From: Acephala macrosclerotiorum
Taxonomy: Eukaryota > Ascomycota > Leotiomycetes > Helotiales > Mollisiaceae
Reading direction: 5' to 3'
NCBI GenBank assembly: GCA_014904845.1
Contig: MU119217.1
Coordinates: forward strand, 1 to 64,000
DNA: 64,000 nucleotides
This document shows, one piece after another, positions 45,186 to 58,561 of the stretch (positions are counted from its first letter, which is position 1; each line of letters starts with the position of its first letter). A model generated the notes under the pieces. That model did not search any database, had not been told where the DNA came from, and worked only from the letters and a program-made list of their open reading frames with translations. A program made the position numbers and the translations under genes.

Positions 45186-46540
45186 ATTACAGAAAGCAGA
45201 GTGTCGATCGGAAATTCACGAGGTCATCAGCATACTCCTCTCTGCCAGCAGTTGGATATACTGGTCTGACATGTGCAAAATCTCCCAGGGCAGAGCGCGA
45301 CAGAACTTGCAATACGAGTAGAAGATGTGGAAGATCTACCGAAGATTCTCTTGGGATTCTCCGCTTTATCGCCCGAGAAAAGGTGAAGGCTTCTATCAAT
45401 CGATATAACTATCTGAGTGCCTTCAAACAAGAGGCCCGATGTATGAACGAAAGCCATCCATGGACTCAAAATCATCGAGACGTCTTCAATGTTCAGGCTC
45501 ATCTTTTTCCTTCTGCTTCTCTTGACTTTAATGTCAGAATTATTCTCTCAGTTTCAGTTGACCAGCCATAAGCCGTCCGAAGCCATGGATCAGATATCCT
45601 CCCCAAATGTCTGCTTCCAAGCCTTAACATTGCCATTACTGCATAGCTTCCACTTGATAGAAAAGTTGTTCAGCTGGAATTATGAGTTCAACATGCTTTG
45701 CGGACTATGACCAATTCGCTCTCATATTCTAGTATTCGTCTTTACCCCTCGAGCTGAAACCTATGCAACTGCGTAAATAATCTTATTTTTGGGTTTCATT
45801 CCCAGATCAGCCACGAATTCTCTCATCCAAGCAATATATATATATATATATATCTGAGTGATCTTTCCGGTTTTCCCCCACTCGGACGTTCACCTTGCAG
45901 CGTTTCCTGCTGTAGCTTACAAGAGAGAGAGAATAGCTGGGCTTGGGTTTCACTTCTATTCAAGCTAAGAGTACGAGTTACTAAAAACGAAGGAATTCTG
46001 TGATTCTGTGATACTATCGCAACTCGAACTTGAAGACCATTCAACGAAATAGCCTGTTCAAGAAACCTTTCGGTTGGGCAGGCTTAGTGAGATAACTGGC
46101 CGAATAGAAGAAACAAGGGAACCACAAGAAAAAGGCTAAGGCCGTCTATAGTAGTCTTACATCGGGAGATTCAATCGGAAAGAGAGTCCGCGAGGTAGAA
46201 AAGAGGTGTTTGAAACACGTAACCACCACTTCTCAATCACAGACTCTCTCGCTAAAGTAAAGAGGGCTTGAATAAGAGCAACATGCGTGAACGAATCGAC
46301 GAAGACAAATGTACGAAAACAGCAGCCAAACCGGATGGAAGACAATGCCACGATTGTACAGGCACTGGGGATGCAATCTTTTGCGAATTGGAAAATGCTC
46401 GTTGCTAAATTAATCCATGCCTAACTCCAGGCTCTAGGACCAAAACTCCTTGTGGTATCATAAAAGCCTCCAAAAATCAAAGCACATCAATACATTTTCC
46501 CGGGGACATTATTCGTTACCATTACAGCCCTCATGCTTGC
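45186..46540. other. Intergenic region between convergent ADE8 and cupredoxin gene
   Basis: About 1.35 kb with only small overlapping frames. A TA dinucleotide run lies at 45835-45852. Nothing else was recognised. Confidence 0.45.
45835..45852. repeat. TA microsatellite
   Basis: A run of about nine TA units in intergenic DNA. Confidence 0.7.
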
Positions 46541-48162
46541 TCATGATCCCGGCGCATCTCGAAATTCAGGGCTTTTGTAAGGCAAGTATCCTCTATCCGA
46601 CTCCACAGAAAGCTCATGCAGACCAGTCGGCGGACTTGCACTCGCCCTATTCACCCTAAATGCACACGTCAGTCCCAAATCCAACATCTTAAAAAGAAGA
46701 CAACATACCTCAACGGTTGTGGAATCTCGCTCGCCACTGGCTCATCACGATACCTATCCCCAGACGGCGTCGCCGGACTCAACGGTCCCATCCCCGGGCT
46801 CACCGGAACAGGCCTCCTCATCAACGGGCTATGTGCCCTCGTTGGACTCGTAGCCCCCGGACTCCCACTAAGATGCAAACTCGGAATCATTCTTTCTCTC
46901 GCTTCATCCAACGGTGGACTCCTCGATCTATGGCTTTCTGTTTCTGCTGATCCTGATCGATCATGTTGAGCTTCTGAAAAGCGACGGAAACCTAGGGCGT
47001 CAACTTCCATATTCGGTTCTTTTGGGGGGTAGCCGGTCGAGGATGTCATAGACAAGTGTCCTGGGGTTGGGAGATAGCTGAGTGGTGGTGGGGCGTAGTG
47101 ACTGTGGTGGAGCATTTCGCTCATTGTCTTTTGGCGTCCGCAGAGGTAGAGGAGTACGGCTCCTATTAACAAGACGGCGAAGCCTCCAATGGCGATTCCT
47201 GCAATAGCACCACCAGAAAGTACGGGACTCGATGAAGGAGAAGGAGTTGGAGTAGAAGAAGTTGAAGTAGAAGAAGTTGGAGTAGAAGAAGTGGAGGTAG
47301 CTGATGCGGTAGATGAGGAAGTCGAAGAGGCTGTTGTAGACGTAGATGGAGTGGTTTCTTTAGGGAAGTATTCTCCAGGACTGAGCATTAATGTTGCATT
47401 CTTCGCATAGGCTTGTTGCAGAGCGAATGTCTCCGTTTTATTCTGTCAACAATATCAGTTGAGAACATTTGATATAATAGAATGAAGTGTACTTACGGGA
47501 TTTATGACACCGACCATTCCTAAAAGATAAGTTAGCTATTGCCTAGACTTTTGTGAAGGCAAAAATAATCAAGAAATAGTATGAAAGCCAAAGGGAAATT
47601 TGGCTTACCATCATCAATACAAGCGCCTGGCGCTGAGCAGTAGAAGAATATCGGGTCCGTATCATTGATGAGGACCTGAAAGGTTGGAGGCTAATTCGCT
47701 TTAGCAAGATGGTTATGTTATCCATGCAAAGAATCCTACATTCGAAAGCACTACTGAAACCGGACGGAAGCCACTCCAGAAGCCAACTTTGCCAGCTCCT
47801 GTGAGTTCGTATGGTATACATGCTGAGGATCCGAAGTCTGCTCTGGCAACGGAATGGTTCTGAGGATAGAACCGAAACTCTGGCTCGTGTCAGCCCTGCT
47901 ATTTACACTGATAGTAACCAAGGCTCGTACCAACGATATCGCCAACATCTGCTGTCGTCGAGGGAGGCGAGAAGACTAGCCCGTCCTATTTGATGTGATT
48001 AGTTTTCGTGCATAGAGAGTGAGTTATATGAAGGCTTACTGCTCCTACATTGACGGAGTGAGTTGTAGCGGGAGCACTGGTCGTTGTTGATGGACTCGCA
48101 GAGCTAGCAGCCGCAACTAACAAAGGCGTTGACAAAGAGAGTACTCTGACAGGCAACAACAT
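46541..48162 (-). CDS. Extracellular Ser/Thr-rich cupredoxin with a membrane anchor
   Basis: This is a fungal cell-surface protein with a plastocyanin-like domain. Seven exons (48162-48040, 47985-47931, 47879-47755, 47690-47609, 47519-47497, 47442-46709, 46655-46541) give 418 residues with all phases matching. A signal peptide (MLLPVRVLSLSTPLLVAAAS) is followed by a Ser/Thr linker. The cupredoxin domain reads HSVNVGADGLVFSPPST, then EFRFYPQNHSVARADFG, GFWSGFRPVS, DPIFFYCSAPGACI and GMVGVINP. The positions of His (NHSV) and Cys (FYCSAP) match the family type-1 copper ligands; the remaining ligand is not obvious. A Ser/Thr/Pro stalk comes next, then one membrane span (GGAIAGIAIGGFAVLLIGAV) and a cytosolic tail of about 170 residues. 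Exon 5 is a 23-bp micro-exon. The protein could be a cell-wall sensor, but that is inference. Confidence 0.9.
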
Positions 48163-49192
48163 TATGGAATTAAGTTGAAGAGATTAAGGGTCAAGGAAGC
48201 GCCGTTGTGCCAGAGGATTAATGCCGATGATCGCGATGCATAAATGAAGTCTGCGAAATCTGACGAGGTGCAGACCGTTTTCTATGAAATAATGCGACGA
48301 ACAGGGTTTTCGAGGCGAAGTCGAAAGTTAGGACTGAGGAGCTGGCATTTGTGGCTTGAGCCCAACATGGCTCGATGGAACATGGCCATACAAGATACTG
48401 TAAATAACAAAGAGTACCATGAGGGCTGTGTTGATTCAACTCTATTTGTGGTCTTCAACATTCCTGTTACTAAGCGAGCCATACAACCGACATCCTCGCC
48501 GCCCGCAGATGCGGGTAAGGTTCAGCCCCCTCGATTCTCTCAAGAGGATGTGCGGTGGGGGTTGGGACAGAAATTATTCTGATTGGACACAAGTTCGGAG
48601 GACACAGCCTTACTGCGTTGTTGTCCGAGAGCATGCATGACTGCTCTCACTTTCGTGGTCCCAAAGCGTCGGCCAAGATCATACACTTATGCACCACTAC
48701 CTTACAGACTATTCGTCTTCTTGAGAATTTACTTATAAGCTGAGAGGACACTGCGCTGTGCTATGTGCATGCAAATGCAAGGAGGGCAGAGAGACTTCTC
48801 CACGAAACCTGGAAATGGAGGAGAAAACATAAGGCAAGGTGACGTGAAAGTTTGAGGGTCGATTAGACATGTGGAGATCAAAGCTTAGATATTCGAGTAA
48901 AGTTCCTTTCTATTCTGGGGGCTGGGTAGCAAATTACCGCAAAAACGGTATTGGGTTTGCAATTGTGCAATGCTCTTCTTCATAAGGACGCCATCACGAT
49001 ATTGGCCTAATAATTGGCGTTCTCGTTGGGACTGTATCGGCGAGCGGACGCCTCTGTCAAAGTCGGTCTGTGGCGTGGTGCTACCGGACCACCGAGGGGA
49101 AACACACAGCTCACCGCATTTGGACGAGCCAGTCCGGACCTCAGCAACCCCATTAGATATCTCAACATGATGTTCTACATATATAGGTAGAT
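48163..49192. other. Intergenic region
   Basis: About 1 kb. A + strand frame of 112 codons at 48247-48582 lacks homology and overlaps the likely promoter of the cupredoxin gene, so it is not called. Nothing else seen. Confidence 0.4.
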
Positions 49193-49976
49193 TCAGACTA
49201 CTTTCTCGAGTGTCTTCTGGATGGGTTTGGCGGCCTAGCAAGATTAGTCTCACAGGGTTACACACGAAATTTGAGGGCATACATCAATGAACTTCTCGAG
49301 GTCCTTGTCAAGGTTTGCCAAATCGTCCTTTCTCTTCTTATTGTCTGCAATGAGACCCTGCTTCTTCTTCAGGAGGCCCTGTCGCTGTTCCTCGAGAGCT
49401 AGACGTTCCGCATGTTCGTGATCGATGCGCGCAATTGTCAACGCGACTTCGTCTGCGTCAGCGTGTTCAGGATGCTCTACCAGGAATTGCTCGATCGGGA
49501 CGAGAGGTAATTGTAGATATTTGTGACTGCAGAAGATATTAGCTACAGGTGCCTTCACTAACAGTATCCTGAACTTACTCGTAGGATTCACAGGCCGCAA
49601 TCTCGCCTTGTAGATGTCGTTGCTCGTAATAGAGGTTCTGTAACTGCAGATGCAGTTTGTCTACCTCTTGACGCGCCTCAGTCGTCAATGCCTTTGTCTG
49701 CCGCGCTCCGACATGTGCATCTCGGTGAAGGCCTCGCAGTTGCCCAAGGTATGTCTGAAGGGCTTTCTGCTGCTTAGAGACTTGTAACTGCAGTTCGGTG
49801 GTTGGCGTAGTGGCAGGGGAATAGTTTGAAACAAGATCGAGGAGATTTAGTGCTTGCTCTCGAGTCTGAGCTGAGGTTTCCAGCGCCACCTTCAAAGCTG
49901 GATCTGTGACAATTTCGTTGACCGCCATGGTTATTGTCAGTAATGTTGTGGTTGGCGAAGATCTCGAAGATGCCAT
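49193..49976 (-). CDS. THO complex subunit 5-like protein (Fmip/Thoc5 family)
   Basis: THO couples transcription to mRNP packaging and nuclear export. Exons 49976-49579, 49526-49283 and 49234-49193 give 227 residues, with introns of 52 and 48 bp in phase. The hallmark is RQEVDKLHLQLQNLYYEQRH followed by LQGEIAACESYDHKYLQLPL, which matches the Thoc5 signature (LHLQLQNLxYExxHLxxEIxxC). A second coiled coil follows (DHEHAERLALEEQRQGLL, KKRKDDLANLDKDLEKFI). The protein is much shorter than animal THOC5, which has an extra C-terminal region; fungal members are typically short. A second ATG at 49928 (MAVNEIVTDPALK) could be the true start. MEX67, in the same window, acts in the same pathway. Confidence 0.85.
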
Positions 49977-50224
49977 TGATCGAGGGAAGCAAGGCTAACT
50001 TCTAGGTCTGGACTAGCGCAAGGCTGAAATATAACTTGTCTAAACTGTCGCTGTTCTCTACGGAAAATGTGATAGAGTAAGTTTTATATTTCTGTCCTCA
50101 AGTCGGGGCCATTTAGACCTAATTCAAAGTGCAGAAGCAGTGGGTGAATTGTAGCATTAAGGTATATCTTCATTACATCGTTCTATTTGCAGTTCATACA
50201 AATGTCATACATCACCATATCGAA
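49977..50224. other. Short intergenic region
   Basis: 248 bp holding the promoter of the THOC5-like gene and the 3' end of the DUF3074 gene. Nothing else seen. Confidence 0.4.
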
Positions 50225-51322
50225 TTACTGGGTTGGAGCAGCTGGCAGTTCCTTATTCGAAGTGTCCTTCCTGGTAATTCCTGGTTGAGGATATGTTTTC
50301 GATATAGGTGGCGGAGCACCATTGTTCCCAGATACCGGTGCGTCTGGAAGCTTCTTGTCTGAATTGCCTTGACCAGTCCTTTGGCTCGGAATCCACGACA
50401 AGAACATCTCCACGTCCTTTGCAACGGCACCTGGAACGGCTAGATTCTGCATCCATTGAGGAAGAACGCCTCCAGCATCCGAAGCTGTGGCCATGATCCA
50501 TTCAATCTCTCCATTGCTGGGAAGTATTCGAATCCGCTCTATCGAAGTATACGCGGCCATAACTAAGCTCTTGTCCCGCGCATATTCTGCATACGGCGAC
50601 TTGTTGAAGTCATTGATGGGTATCGAAACGATGAGAAACTCTTCGACTCCAGCCAGTGTCGCCGACAATTGAAGGACAGGAAAGGTTCGGTTCTTGAGAG
50701 GCTTCGGATCGATCTTGTGCTTCATTTCCTCCAAAACGACAGTGATGTTGTTCCACTTCGAACCATGGACATTAACTTCAATTCCACTTGTATTCCAGCT
50801 CATAGCTTGCCTTGCTCCAATGATAGTCGGTGTGAAGGCATCTTCGGTCTCAGCGTGGTGTTCCTTGAAGCTGTGTGTAAACTCCTGCCAACTCGCAGTC
50901 CCCTTCTCAGCAGCATTCCTATGACAACTCCTCCTGCAGAACCAAGTTTCATCTTTCCTATCCGCGCTGAACTGACTCATCCCCTCGACCTTGTCCAACT
51001 CTTTCCCCGATACCATGTGCTCGTAGAGATGAACCGGAGCTTCAGACGAAGCATATTTCTTCGGCGATCCTTTGGCTTTCCATGTTAAAGCACCACCTGC
51101 TTTCGGCGCAACACCATCAATGAAAGGAATTGACTCTGTCAAAACATTCGTAATGAAAGTCGTAAGACTTGGCGCAGCTGTAGCTCCCGACCCATCACTG
51201 TATTTCTGCGTCGAAGAAGGCGCATTTACAGGCTCCACTCCCTTGCCACCAGGAGGCAATTGAGAAATCGAGATCCCTTCCAAGCGCACCCAAGGTCCAA
51301 GAACCACCTTCGAATCTGCCAT
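50225..51322 (-). CDS. DUF3074 (START-like) domain protein
   Basis: A single exon of 365 codons from MADSKVVLGPWVRLEGISIS. It matches the fungal DUF3074 family, which has a START-like lipid-binding fold of unknown ligand. Characteristic stretches are YEHMVSGKELDKVEGMSQFS, DETWFCRRSCHRN and TASWQEFTHSFKEHHAETED in the N-terminal half. The second half has RTFPVLQLSATLAGVEEFLI, ARDKSLVMAAYTSIERIRIL and EIEWIMATASDAGGVLPQWM. The last about 60 residues are Pro/Ser-rich and disordered. The start is 262 bp from the divergent RIB4 start, so the two probably share a promoter region. Confidence 0.88.
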   Translation of the reverse strand: MADSKVVLGPWVRLEGISISQLPPGGKGVEPVNAPSSTQKYSDGSGATAAPSLTTFITNVLTESIPFIDGVAPKAGGALTWKAKGSPKKYASSEAPVHLYEHMVSGKELDKVEGMSQFSADRKDETWFCRRSCHRNAAEKGTASWQEFTHSFKEHHAETEDAFTPTIIGARQAMSWNTSGIEVNVHGSKWNNITVVLEEMKHKIDPKPLKNRTFPVLQLSATLAGVEEFLIVSIPINDFNKSPYAEYARDKSLVMAAYTSIERIRILPSNGEIEWIMATASDAGGVLPQWMQNLAVPGAVAKDVEMFLSWIPSQRTGQGNSDKKLPDAPVSGNNGAPPPISKTYPQPGITRKDTSNKELPAAPTQ

Positions 51323-51584
51323 CGTGATTTCTTTCGACTCAATCTGTGGACATATACATTGAAAGACAAGACGAAGAACAAGGTCAAGGTCAAGGGCGCA
51401 TTGGATTCAAATATAAGAGTCGCCAGCTCACAACAATCTGTGACGATTTCAAAACACAAGCTCTCGGGAACTAGCTCCACAAGTGCCCCTCATCCAGGTA
51501 CGAACAGCTTCAACCACCAACCATTCCACACCACAAAAGCAAACAGAAACACCACTCTCAGGTACCCCGCAGAAACAAATCAAA
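51323..51584. promoter_or_regulatory. Shared divergent promoter, DUF3074 gene and RIB4
   Basis: A 262-bp interval lies between two start codons that face away from each other. It is CA-rich on the RIB4 side. Promoter function is inferred from the arrangement. Confidence 0.5.
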
Positions 51585-52340
<756 letters not shown>

Positions 52341-53075
52341 TTTTTCGATTTCACGTTATATGGATGGGTGGGTATTACCTGCTTCTAAAAGTTCAGGATC
52401 TATGCATCTACCCATGCTTCCAAAGTCCAGCAAGCACACGATCCCGTCGTCATCATCTCCTTGGCCTGTGCATGATAGTTCCTGGTACAAGATGCTGTGT
52501 ATGTGAGCAAGACTTGCTATATACCTTGCCTTGTTTTTCGCTTCTTCGAATTCGAACTTCCGGCTACGAGTCTCCCTACATCTGTATAGTCCAAATTTTC
52601 GATATGGTGGGTATATGATGCTTCATGCAAAGCAACACCAAGCTCATTTCTTGAGTGAAATTCATAGAGCCAGGAGTTGGAACATATGAAAGATGGAGAG
52701 CGACGGCGTAGCTGGTTTTTCTGAGGGACAATAGTGTCGAGGAAGAAATGCTCTCCTTGGCAATTCTCTTGATCCTCGACATATTCCTCTCTCTGATGGA
52801 AATAATTGCAAAGGCCACAATGGTACACAAGAAGTGAATAGGGGTGGAATTCGCCATTTGCGACTCTCTTCCTACCTCATAATTGCACTCTCGTCTCATC
52901 CGGCCTAAATATAGTCACTAGATACAGGCAAAAAGTCTTGGGGACATCTCATTCGAATTATATTAGTACAATCCTGGTGTGGTATTTTTCAATGTGTTTA
53001 ACCAAAATCCACAATGATTTCTTTCAACGCCAATGCAAATGCCAATAATATACGCAAGTCTTTATCATCCATCAT
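52341..53075. other. Intergenic region between convergent genes
   Basis: About 0.7 kb holding the RIB4 3' end and that of the following minus-strand gene. Frames at 52517-52899 have no homology. Confidence 0.45.
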
Positions 53076-55967
53076 CTATGCACCGAAATTCGCCATCATG
53101 GCACTCAGGCCGTTATCCTTCTTATTAAGCCGCCACTTGCTCTTCTTCTTCTCCCTCTTCTTCGCCATTTCTTCCCATCCCTCTTCATCGTCTTCATCGG
53201 AAACGTTGCCGGACTTCTGCACTGGCTTGATGGTCGTAGAGTTGTTCTTAGTCTCCCAATTTTGGAGAGCACCAGACATAGAAGAGGTTCTGCCGTTGTT
53301 CTCCTTGTTAACAGGCATTTGAGAGACTGGCCTGTATCTGCCCGGAAGACCGATATTGCTTCGTTCCGAAGGCGCTATAGAAGGAGCATAGCCGTTACCT
53401 TGGGCATGAATAGATGGAGCATACAAGCTTCCAGGTTTATTCTGCATCCATGGTGCTGCGTTCGGCTCTAACATTGTCATAGCTCGTTGATGCTGAGGAA
53501 CAGGAGGGCGAAGCTGATTAGCGCTACTTGGTCGTGGAATTTCACCCGTAGGCGCGGATGGCAGGTGTCCATTCTGTTGACCCCCTTGACCACCTGTCAT
53601 CATCTGCATGAATTGCATCTGCATTTGCATGAACTGCTGCATTTGCTGAGTCATTTGAATCTGAGCTTGGTCACCAGGGGTCAACATCATTGGGTTCATC
53701 GGGCCCATGGGCCCCATAGGACCCATTGGCATGCCTCCACCCATTCCGTTGTACATGCTACCGCCCATTGGTGGTTGCATACCCATCATGGAAGGTTGGG
53801 AAGGTCCGAAATCTCCTTGGATATTTGGACTGCCTCTTCTCATCGCTCGCGACCTCTCCTCTGTGGCAATCACTCCAACCAAGCCACCAGGAGGAAGGCC
53901 TCTGGAAGGCGCGCCAGTAACTGATCCAGCTCCACCACCAAAAGACAAGGACTCTCGGTGCATAGGGTTGACAACGCTGGCACCAAAGTATGGGTCTTGT
54001 GGCAAGTTCCTTGCAAAGACAGGAAGATTCGCACCGGTGCCTACAACACCACCTGCAATAGATCCCGCAGAAGAGCGCAGATTGGGATTCGAGCCCATAC
54101 TTCGAATTGGCGGCTTGGCCTTGCTTGGAAACCCATGAGCTTGCAGAATGGCCAATGGGACCTCTTCGTCTTCCTCCGAGACCTCTTCGGATGATTTCCC
54201 TGATGGTGCAAGGTTTGGGCTGCTTTGAGATGCAAACATACTGGGCCGAGGAGGTGCGGAAGGCGCTTCTCCGGTGACTTTCATCATCTGCTGTCTATAA
54301 ACGGCCATGTGCGCTTCTTGTTTCCGTCGTTGTTTGGCCGCTTGCTTAGCCTTCTCAGCATCATCTTCGTCATCGTCATAAGTCTCTTCCTCCTCTTCCT
54401 CGTCCTGATCTTTCGGCTGCCCTCCAATGCTCTTCAAGCGTTCCTGATCCTGCCTGTATCGCTCAAACTGTGCTGGAGTCATTACCTTATTCTGCGGTGC
54501 GGCATTCTTTGACGCTGAAGAAGAGGTCTTCATTTGATAGCGGTTGGCAACATTGGCGGCTGCTGCAATCTGTGTATCAAACAAGTTATCCTCGGCAGGC
54601 TTGGGTTCTGCCCTCTTTGCTCTCGGGGTAGTCTCTGTAGACGGGGTCCTCCAGCTCGAAAGCGTCGAATCGTCGACCTTGTATGAAGATGTCGAAGGCA
54701 TTAACCAGCTGTCACGAGCTCTGTGTCCCGAATCATTGAGTTGTCGAGAGGCGTTGACAGATTCCCGCAATAGCCTTGCATCCTCATCCACAGACTCGCC
54801 ATACTCCAATGTTGACTGACGTTTGGGTTCCATGACTGCACTGCTTCGTCTCAGACCGGCGTTAGCAAGACCACCAGGTCTTTGCCTGGCAAAACTAGCT
54901 GGCGAGCCGTGTTGAGGCACTGGTGGAGGCGGCGGAGTTTCGTTTCGGGGTGCGAACGGTGGTGGGCTGGCGCTTGACATCAATCCATCACGAGAATGTT
55001 GACTGCTCCAAGAGTATGGCGATGCCTCGACCTCTCTATTCCTATCAATGTTAAGAGCAGATGGCTGATTCAATCGATTTGAGGAATATGATCGGTTAGC
55101 AGGTCCTGAGGGCAAAGTGTCCTGCTAATGTTAGAATTTACCTGGGCCTTTCAACTCCTCAACTTACCGGACTCTGTGACATGGCTCTATTGGCCTCGGC
55201 GTCCATAACCACACTCTTCCGCTTTCCAAATCCAGAAAACATATCCGAAAAGTCTCCCCCCATGCTCAATCCAAGATCTCTGTCCTCAAGCTTCGGAGGG
55301 GTTGCTGTACTTGCGTAGCTGGAAGTTGTTACAGCCCTCGATCTACCATTTTGCTGTGGTGTTTCTTCGATTGTGGGGGATGGAGATTCCTTGTTTGGAG
55401 TTGGTGGTGCTGGCTTATTTCGTCCCCAAGATAGAGTTCGGCCTGCGTTTTTGAGATTGAAACCGGATGATGATTTTGGTACTGGGGGTAGTGGAATATC
55501 GCTGAATGGTTTATCATGAGGGGATTTCCATTCTTCACGTCCATGCATATCCGCTGACGAAGGAGCAGTTGATGCTGCGCTCAGTCGCGAAGAATTGTCT
55601 GTCGTTGAAGCAGTATTTGTATTAGAGGCACCACTGCCACTTTGCAAGGTCAGCCTTTGCTCCCACTAGTACACCGAGACATAGTATTGAGTTTCGTGTT
55701 AATCGTTATTCTGGGGCTATTTTGTGCTTACCGATTACTCCCAATGTTTACGAACATGTTGTCATCATCCAAGTGGGACAATGGCGTTCTCCCATGTGGT
55801 GCCGTCGCTATTTTTCTAGATGGCGCTCCTCCGTCGAAAGACTTGTTGCTCCCTGTGTCTGGACGCTCGAATACCTTGAAAGAATGCTCTGCCTGGGCAT
55901 CTGCAATGTCCTCAAATGCATTTGCGGTCGATTTCCGCCGCCCGAAACCTTTGGGAAATTTAGGCAT
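53076..55967 (-). CDS. Large disordered protein, unknown function
   Basis: Exons 55967-55732, 55654-55168 and 55124-53076 give 923 residues in phase; the introns are 77 and 43 bp. I do not recognise a named domain. The N-terminus starts MPKFPKGFGRRKSTANAFED and has a short hydrophilic motif region (HLDDDNMFVNIGSNR). Later features are a Pro-rich stretch (PPPPPVPQHG) and a conserved-looking segment (NVANRYQMKTSSS). An acidic run (DEEEEEETYDDDEDD) precedes a basic helix (EKAKQAAKQRRKQEAHMAVY). A Met/Gly/Gln-rich tract (MTQQMQQFMQMQMQFMQMM) follows, and the C-terminus is EEGWEEMAKKREKKKSKWRL. The first exon join uses the acceptor CAAAG at 55655, because the nearer CTAG gives a stop. The Met/Gln tract suggests a condensation-prone protein; this is inference. 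Confidence 0.75.
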
Positions 55968-58561
55968 ATAGTGTATATAAAGGTATTTCGAAAAAAGATC
56001 TCTTCGCGGGCATATAATGAGTCGTTCAACCACGCGCTTGTCTGCAGGGTGATGCCAATGTATGCCGAGCTTGCAGGACTCTTCTGTTCCAAATGTGCTC
56101 AGAAAAGAATGACAATTATGCTTAAATTCGTGTAGATCTGCAAGATGGAAGATATAAAGAAGAAACAAATGCCCGTATGCAGTGCTCGTAACGAAGTCGT
56201 ACGGAAATTGAGTATCTTTCGTCAAATGTATCGTCGTAAAGAGGGGAAAGGTCTTCTGTTGCAGGACGAAGGAAGGAGTTAGCAATCATCAAAGACTGAT
56301 GCAACTATCCGACACCTGGATCTGGCGGGGGTGTTTGAGTGGAAGTGGCTGCTTGCATGCAGAGCACGATAACCCCTCGGGAATTTTGCCTCGATGTAAG
56401 TGCGGTGGTTGGGAAACTGTTGAAACATTCAAGAGCTGCAGATTGAGCGTTCAAGTTTGCAGAATGGCGGATCACTCCATCATGGAGATGTCATGGCGAT
56501 GTTTCCCTTGCCCGTGATATTCACGAGGCGGTTTGGGAGGCTGAATGATGGTTGCTGATGTCTCGATTTAAATATAGAAATCGACATGCCCAACCCCAGG
56601 CCTTTCGCTCGAGGAACATGACTTGAAGAACAGAGACAGCACTCACCAGTGAAGACCGCGGTCTGCCGTGCAGATGATTAAGGAGAATATGAGCGTCGAG
56701 AAATTTAATGTGTCGACGACGACGACAACGAGGGTGGAATGGAGAAAAGAGTCGAGAGGAGCTCGTGTTTTCCCTAGTACGCTATGAATGTGCTGTCGCT
56801 TGATCCAGGTGCAGGGCTAAAGAGGAATAGCTCAGGCACGGTTCAGAATCTTAGACCGACCCGCTTGAAAAGCCGCCTGAAATATGTATAAAATTGATCA
56901 GGGCTGTCTAATTGACTAATTCGATATTAATTGAAGCCTCTAGGAGGGGGCTCAACGACGTTGAAACTTATCGATTCTGAGATCCTAGGACTTCCCGTTG
57001 TTGAACTGAACAAAACAAAACATACAGCGATCGATCCAACGTGAGTTGGCACCATTTCATGACAGGCTAGGACTATGGAAGCCGAGTTGAGGCCTGTATT
57101 TTCCAAGGCAAAGGCAAGACAATAAGGTTATGGCCTATCGCCGGAGCTTCCGTGCCACTATTGCATGATTTATTGTCGAAACTAGGTTTGTAGAACTTCA
57201 GATGGCAAACATCAAGGCTCACAACATGGAACAGGCACCACAAATTTTATTTTCATCCAAACTCTAACTAGGATTTCTTCAACAGTTCCTGAAGCTACAC
57301 AGCTCTCTCAATCTTCTTCACAATCTTTCTCTTACAACCGTCAACCTCAAAAGGGACGTTTGGTGGAGTCGGCTTTTATATGGCATTAAGGCCTGCAAGC
57401 AATGTTCAGGGGCTCGCAACCCAATGACGTCCGTCTGCATTCTGACAGGCAAAAATCAATAAACACGCTCGATACGAACATGAGAATTTACAGCTCGTGT
57501 TGTCCTCGAGCCCGCATTTTGAAAGTCCGTACTATTCGAGAACGTTTACAATGACAACTCTTTGACGCTTCTATCCCAACATTGAACGACCGCAAATGCA
57601 ACCCTCAAGAAAGCCTGGGAGGGCACGGCATCAAGATGCCGAATCGCTGTTCCCCTCAAAAAGAAACAGCCATGGAAATCGACCCACGTGCATGGAGCCC
57701 CTGCTTGCGGCGGAATTTGCCCCTGAAAGCGCTTTCCAACCTCAGCTCCAGCATTCCCTGACCGCTGATCTCCTTTGCTGACAGCGACAGCCACCGAAAG
57801 TCCGACGTCTCGCTGGACTTTCTCCTGCCTGCTGAAAACCACTGTATCCGGCACGAACTTTGAACCTCACTGTTTACGGTGATTACTCTTCGTCAAGATC
57901 ATCCCGTCAAAAGGCAATCTCCCAAAAGCCACATCTCGGGCGCAAACTCCGATCCTCCAGCTCCCGAAATGAGCTCTCCCCCAAAGCAACCATTTCTTGC
58001 GAACTTGGCTTCCCAAAACAGCTCTTGCGCCATCAACTACTGTAAATAATAATCTGACCAGCACATAAACACGTTCACAATAGTCTTACATCCGGGCGTG
58101 CATACATGCCTCACTCCAATTCGTCAATGGCTTCCAATGCCTGCCGAGCTGCAATGCGGGGCCACATCTCAGAACATGAGGCGTTCGAAGCTCGATGACC
58201 TAAATCCACTCGAGGATGTCGTTGCCAGATTGGCGATGCAGGATATTGCTTCTTTGTGCCTGGGCATGGACCAAGAAGGCGTTGAAAGACATAATTGTTT
58301 CAAAGCCAGGCCTATCTCTATAAATGCTAGTGCTTCTATTGGTTTGAATGTGAGTACAATGTTTTAGACAAGAGAGAAACCTGCCAAGTCACGACTTGGA
58401 GGCGTGAGAAACAGTGTACAGCAACGCGTCATCATTAGTATCAAGAAATCGCAATTGAGACAACACGCTTTTCGTATCCGCTGGCCGTGCGGTAGAAGCA
58501 ATCAAACTCCGAAGCCTTTAAAGTGTACAAAGTGGTTGGCCCACCGCTCTGTTGTCAATAT
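55968..58561. other. Long gene-poor region
   Basis: About 2.6 kb. The right-hand part contains frames on both strands (57546-58064) that overlap and lack homology. I could assemble no spliced gene. The 300 bp upstream of 55967 contain a TATA-like string (TTATATACAC, minus strand), very close to the start codon of the preceding gene. Confidence 0.4.

Noticed and set aside
48247..48582. 112-codon frame starting MKSAKSDEVQ
   Set aside because: Lies in the promoter of the divergent cupredoxin gene, with no homology.
53487..53924. His-rich + strand frame
   Set aside because: It is the antisense shadow of the Met/Gln/Gly-rich tract of the gene at 53076-55967.
57546..58064. Overlapping frames on both strands
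   Set aside because: Similar lengths in opposite strands, no homology and no consistent introns.
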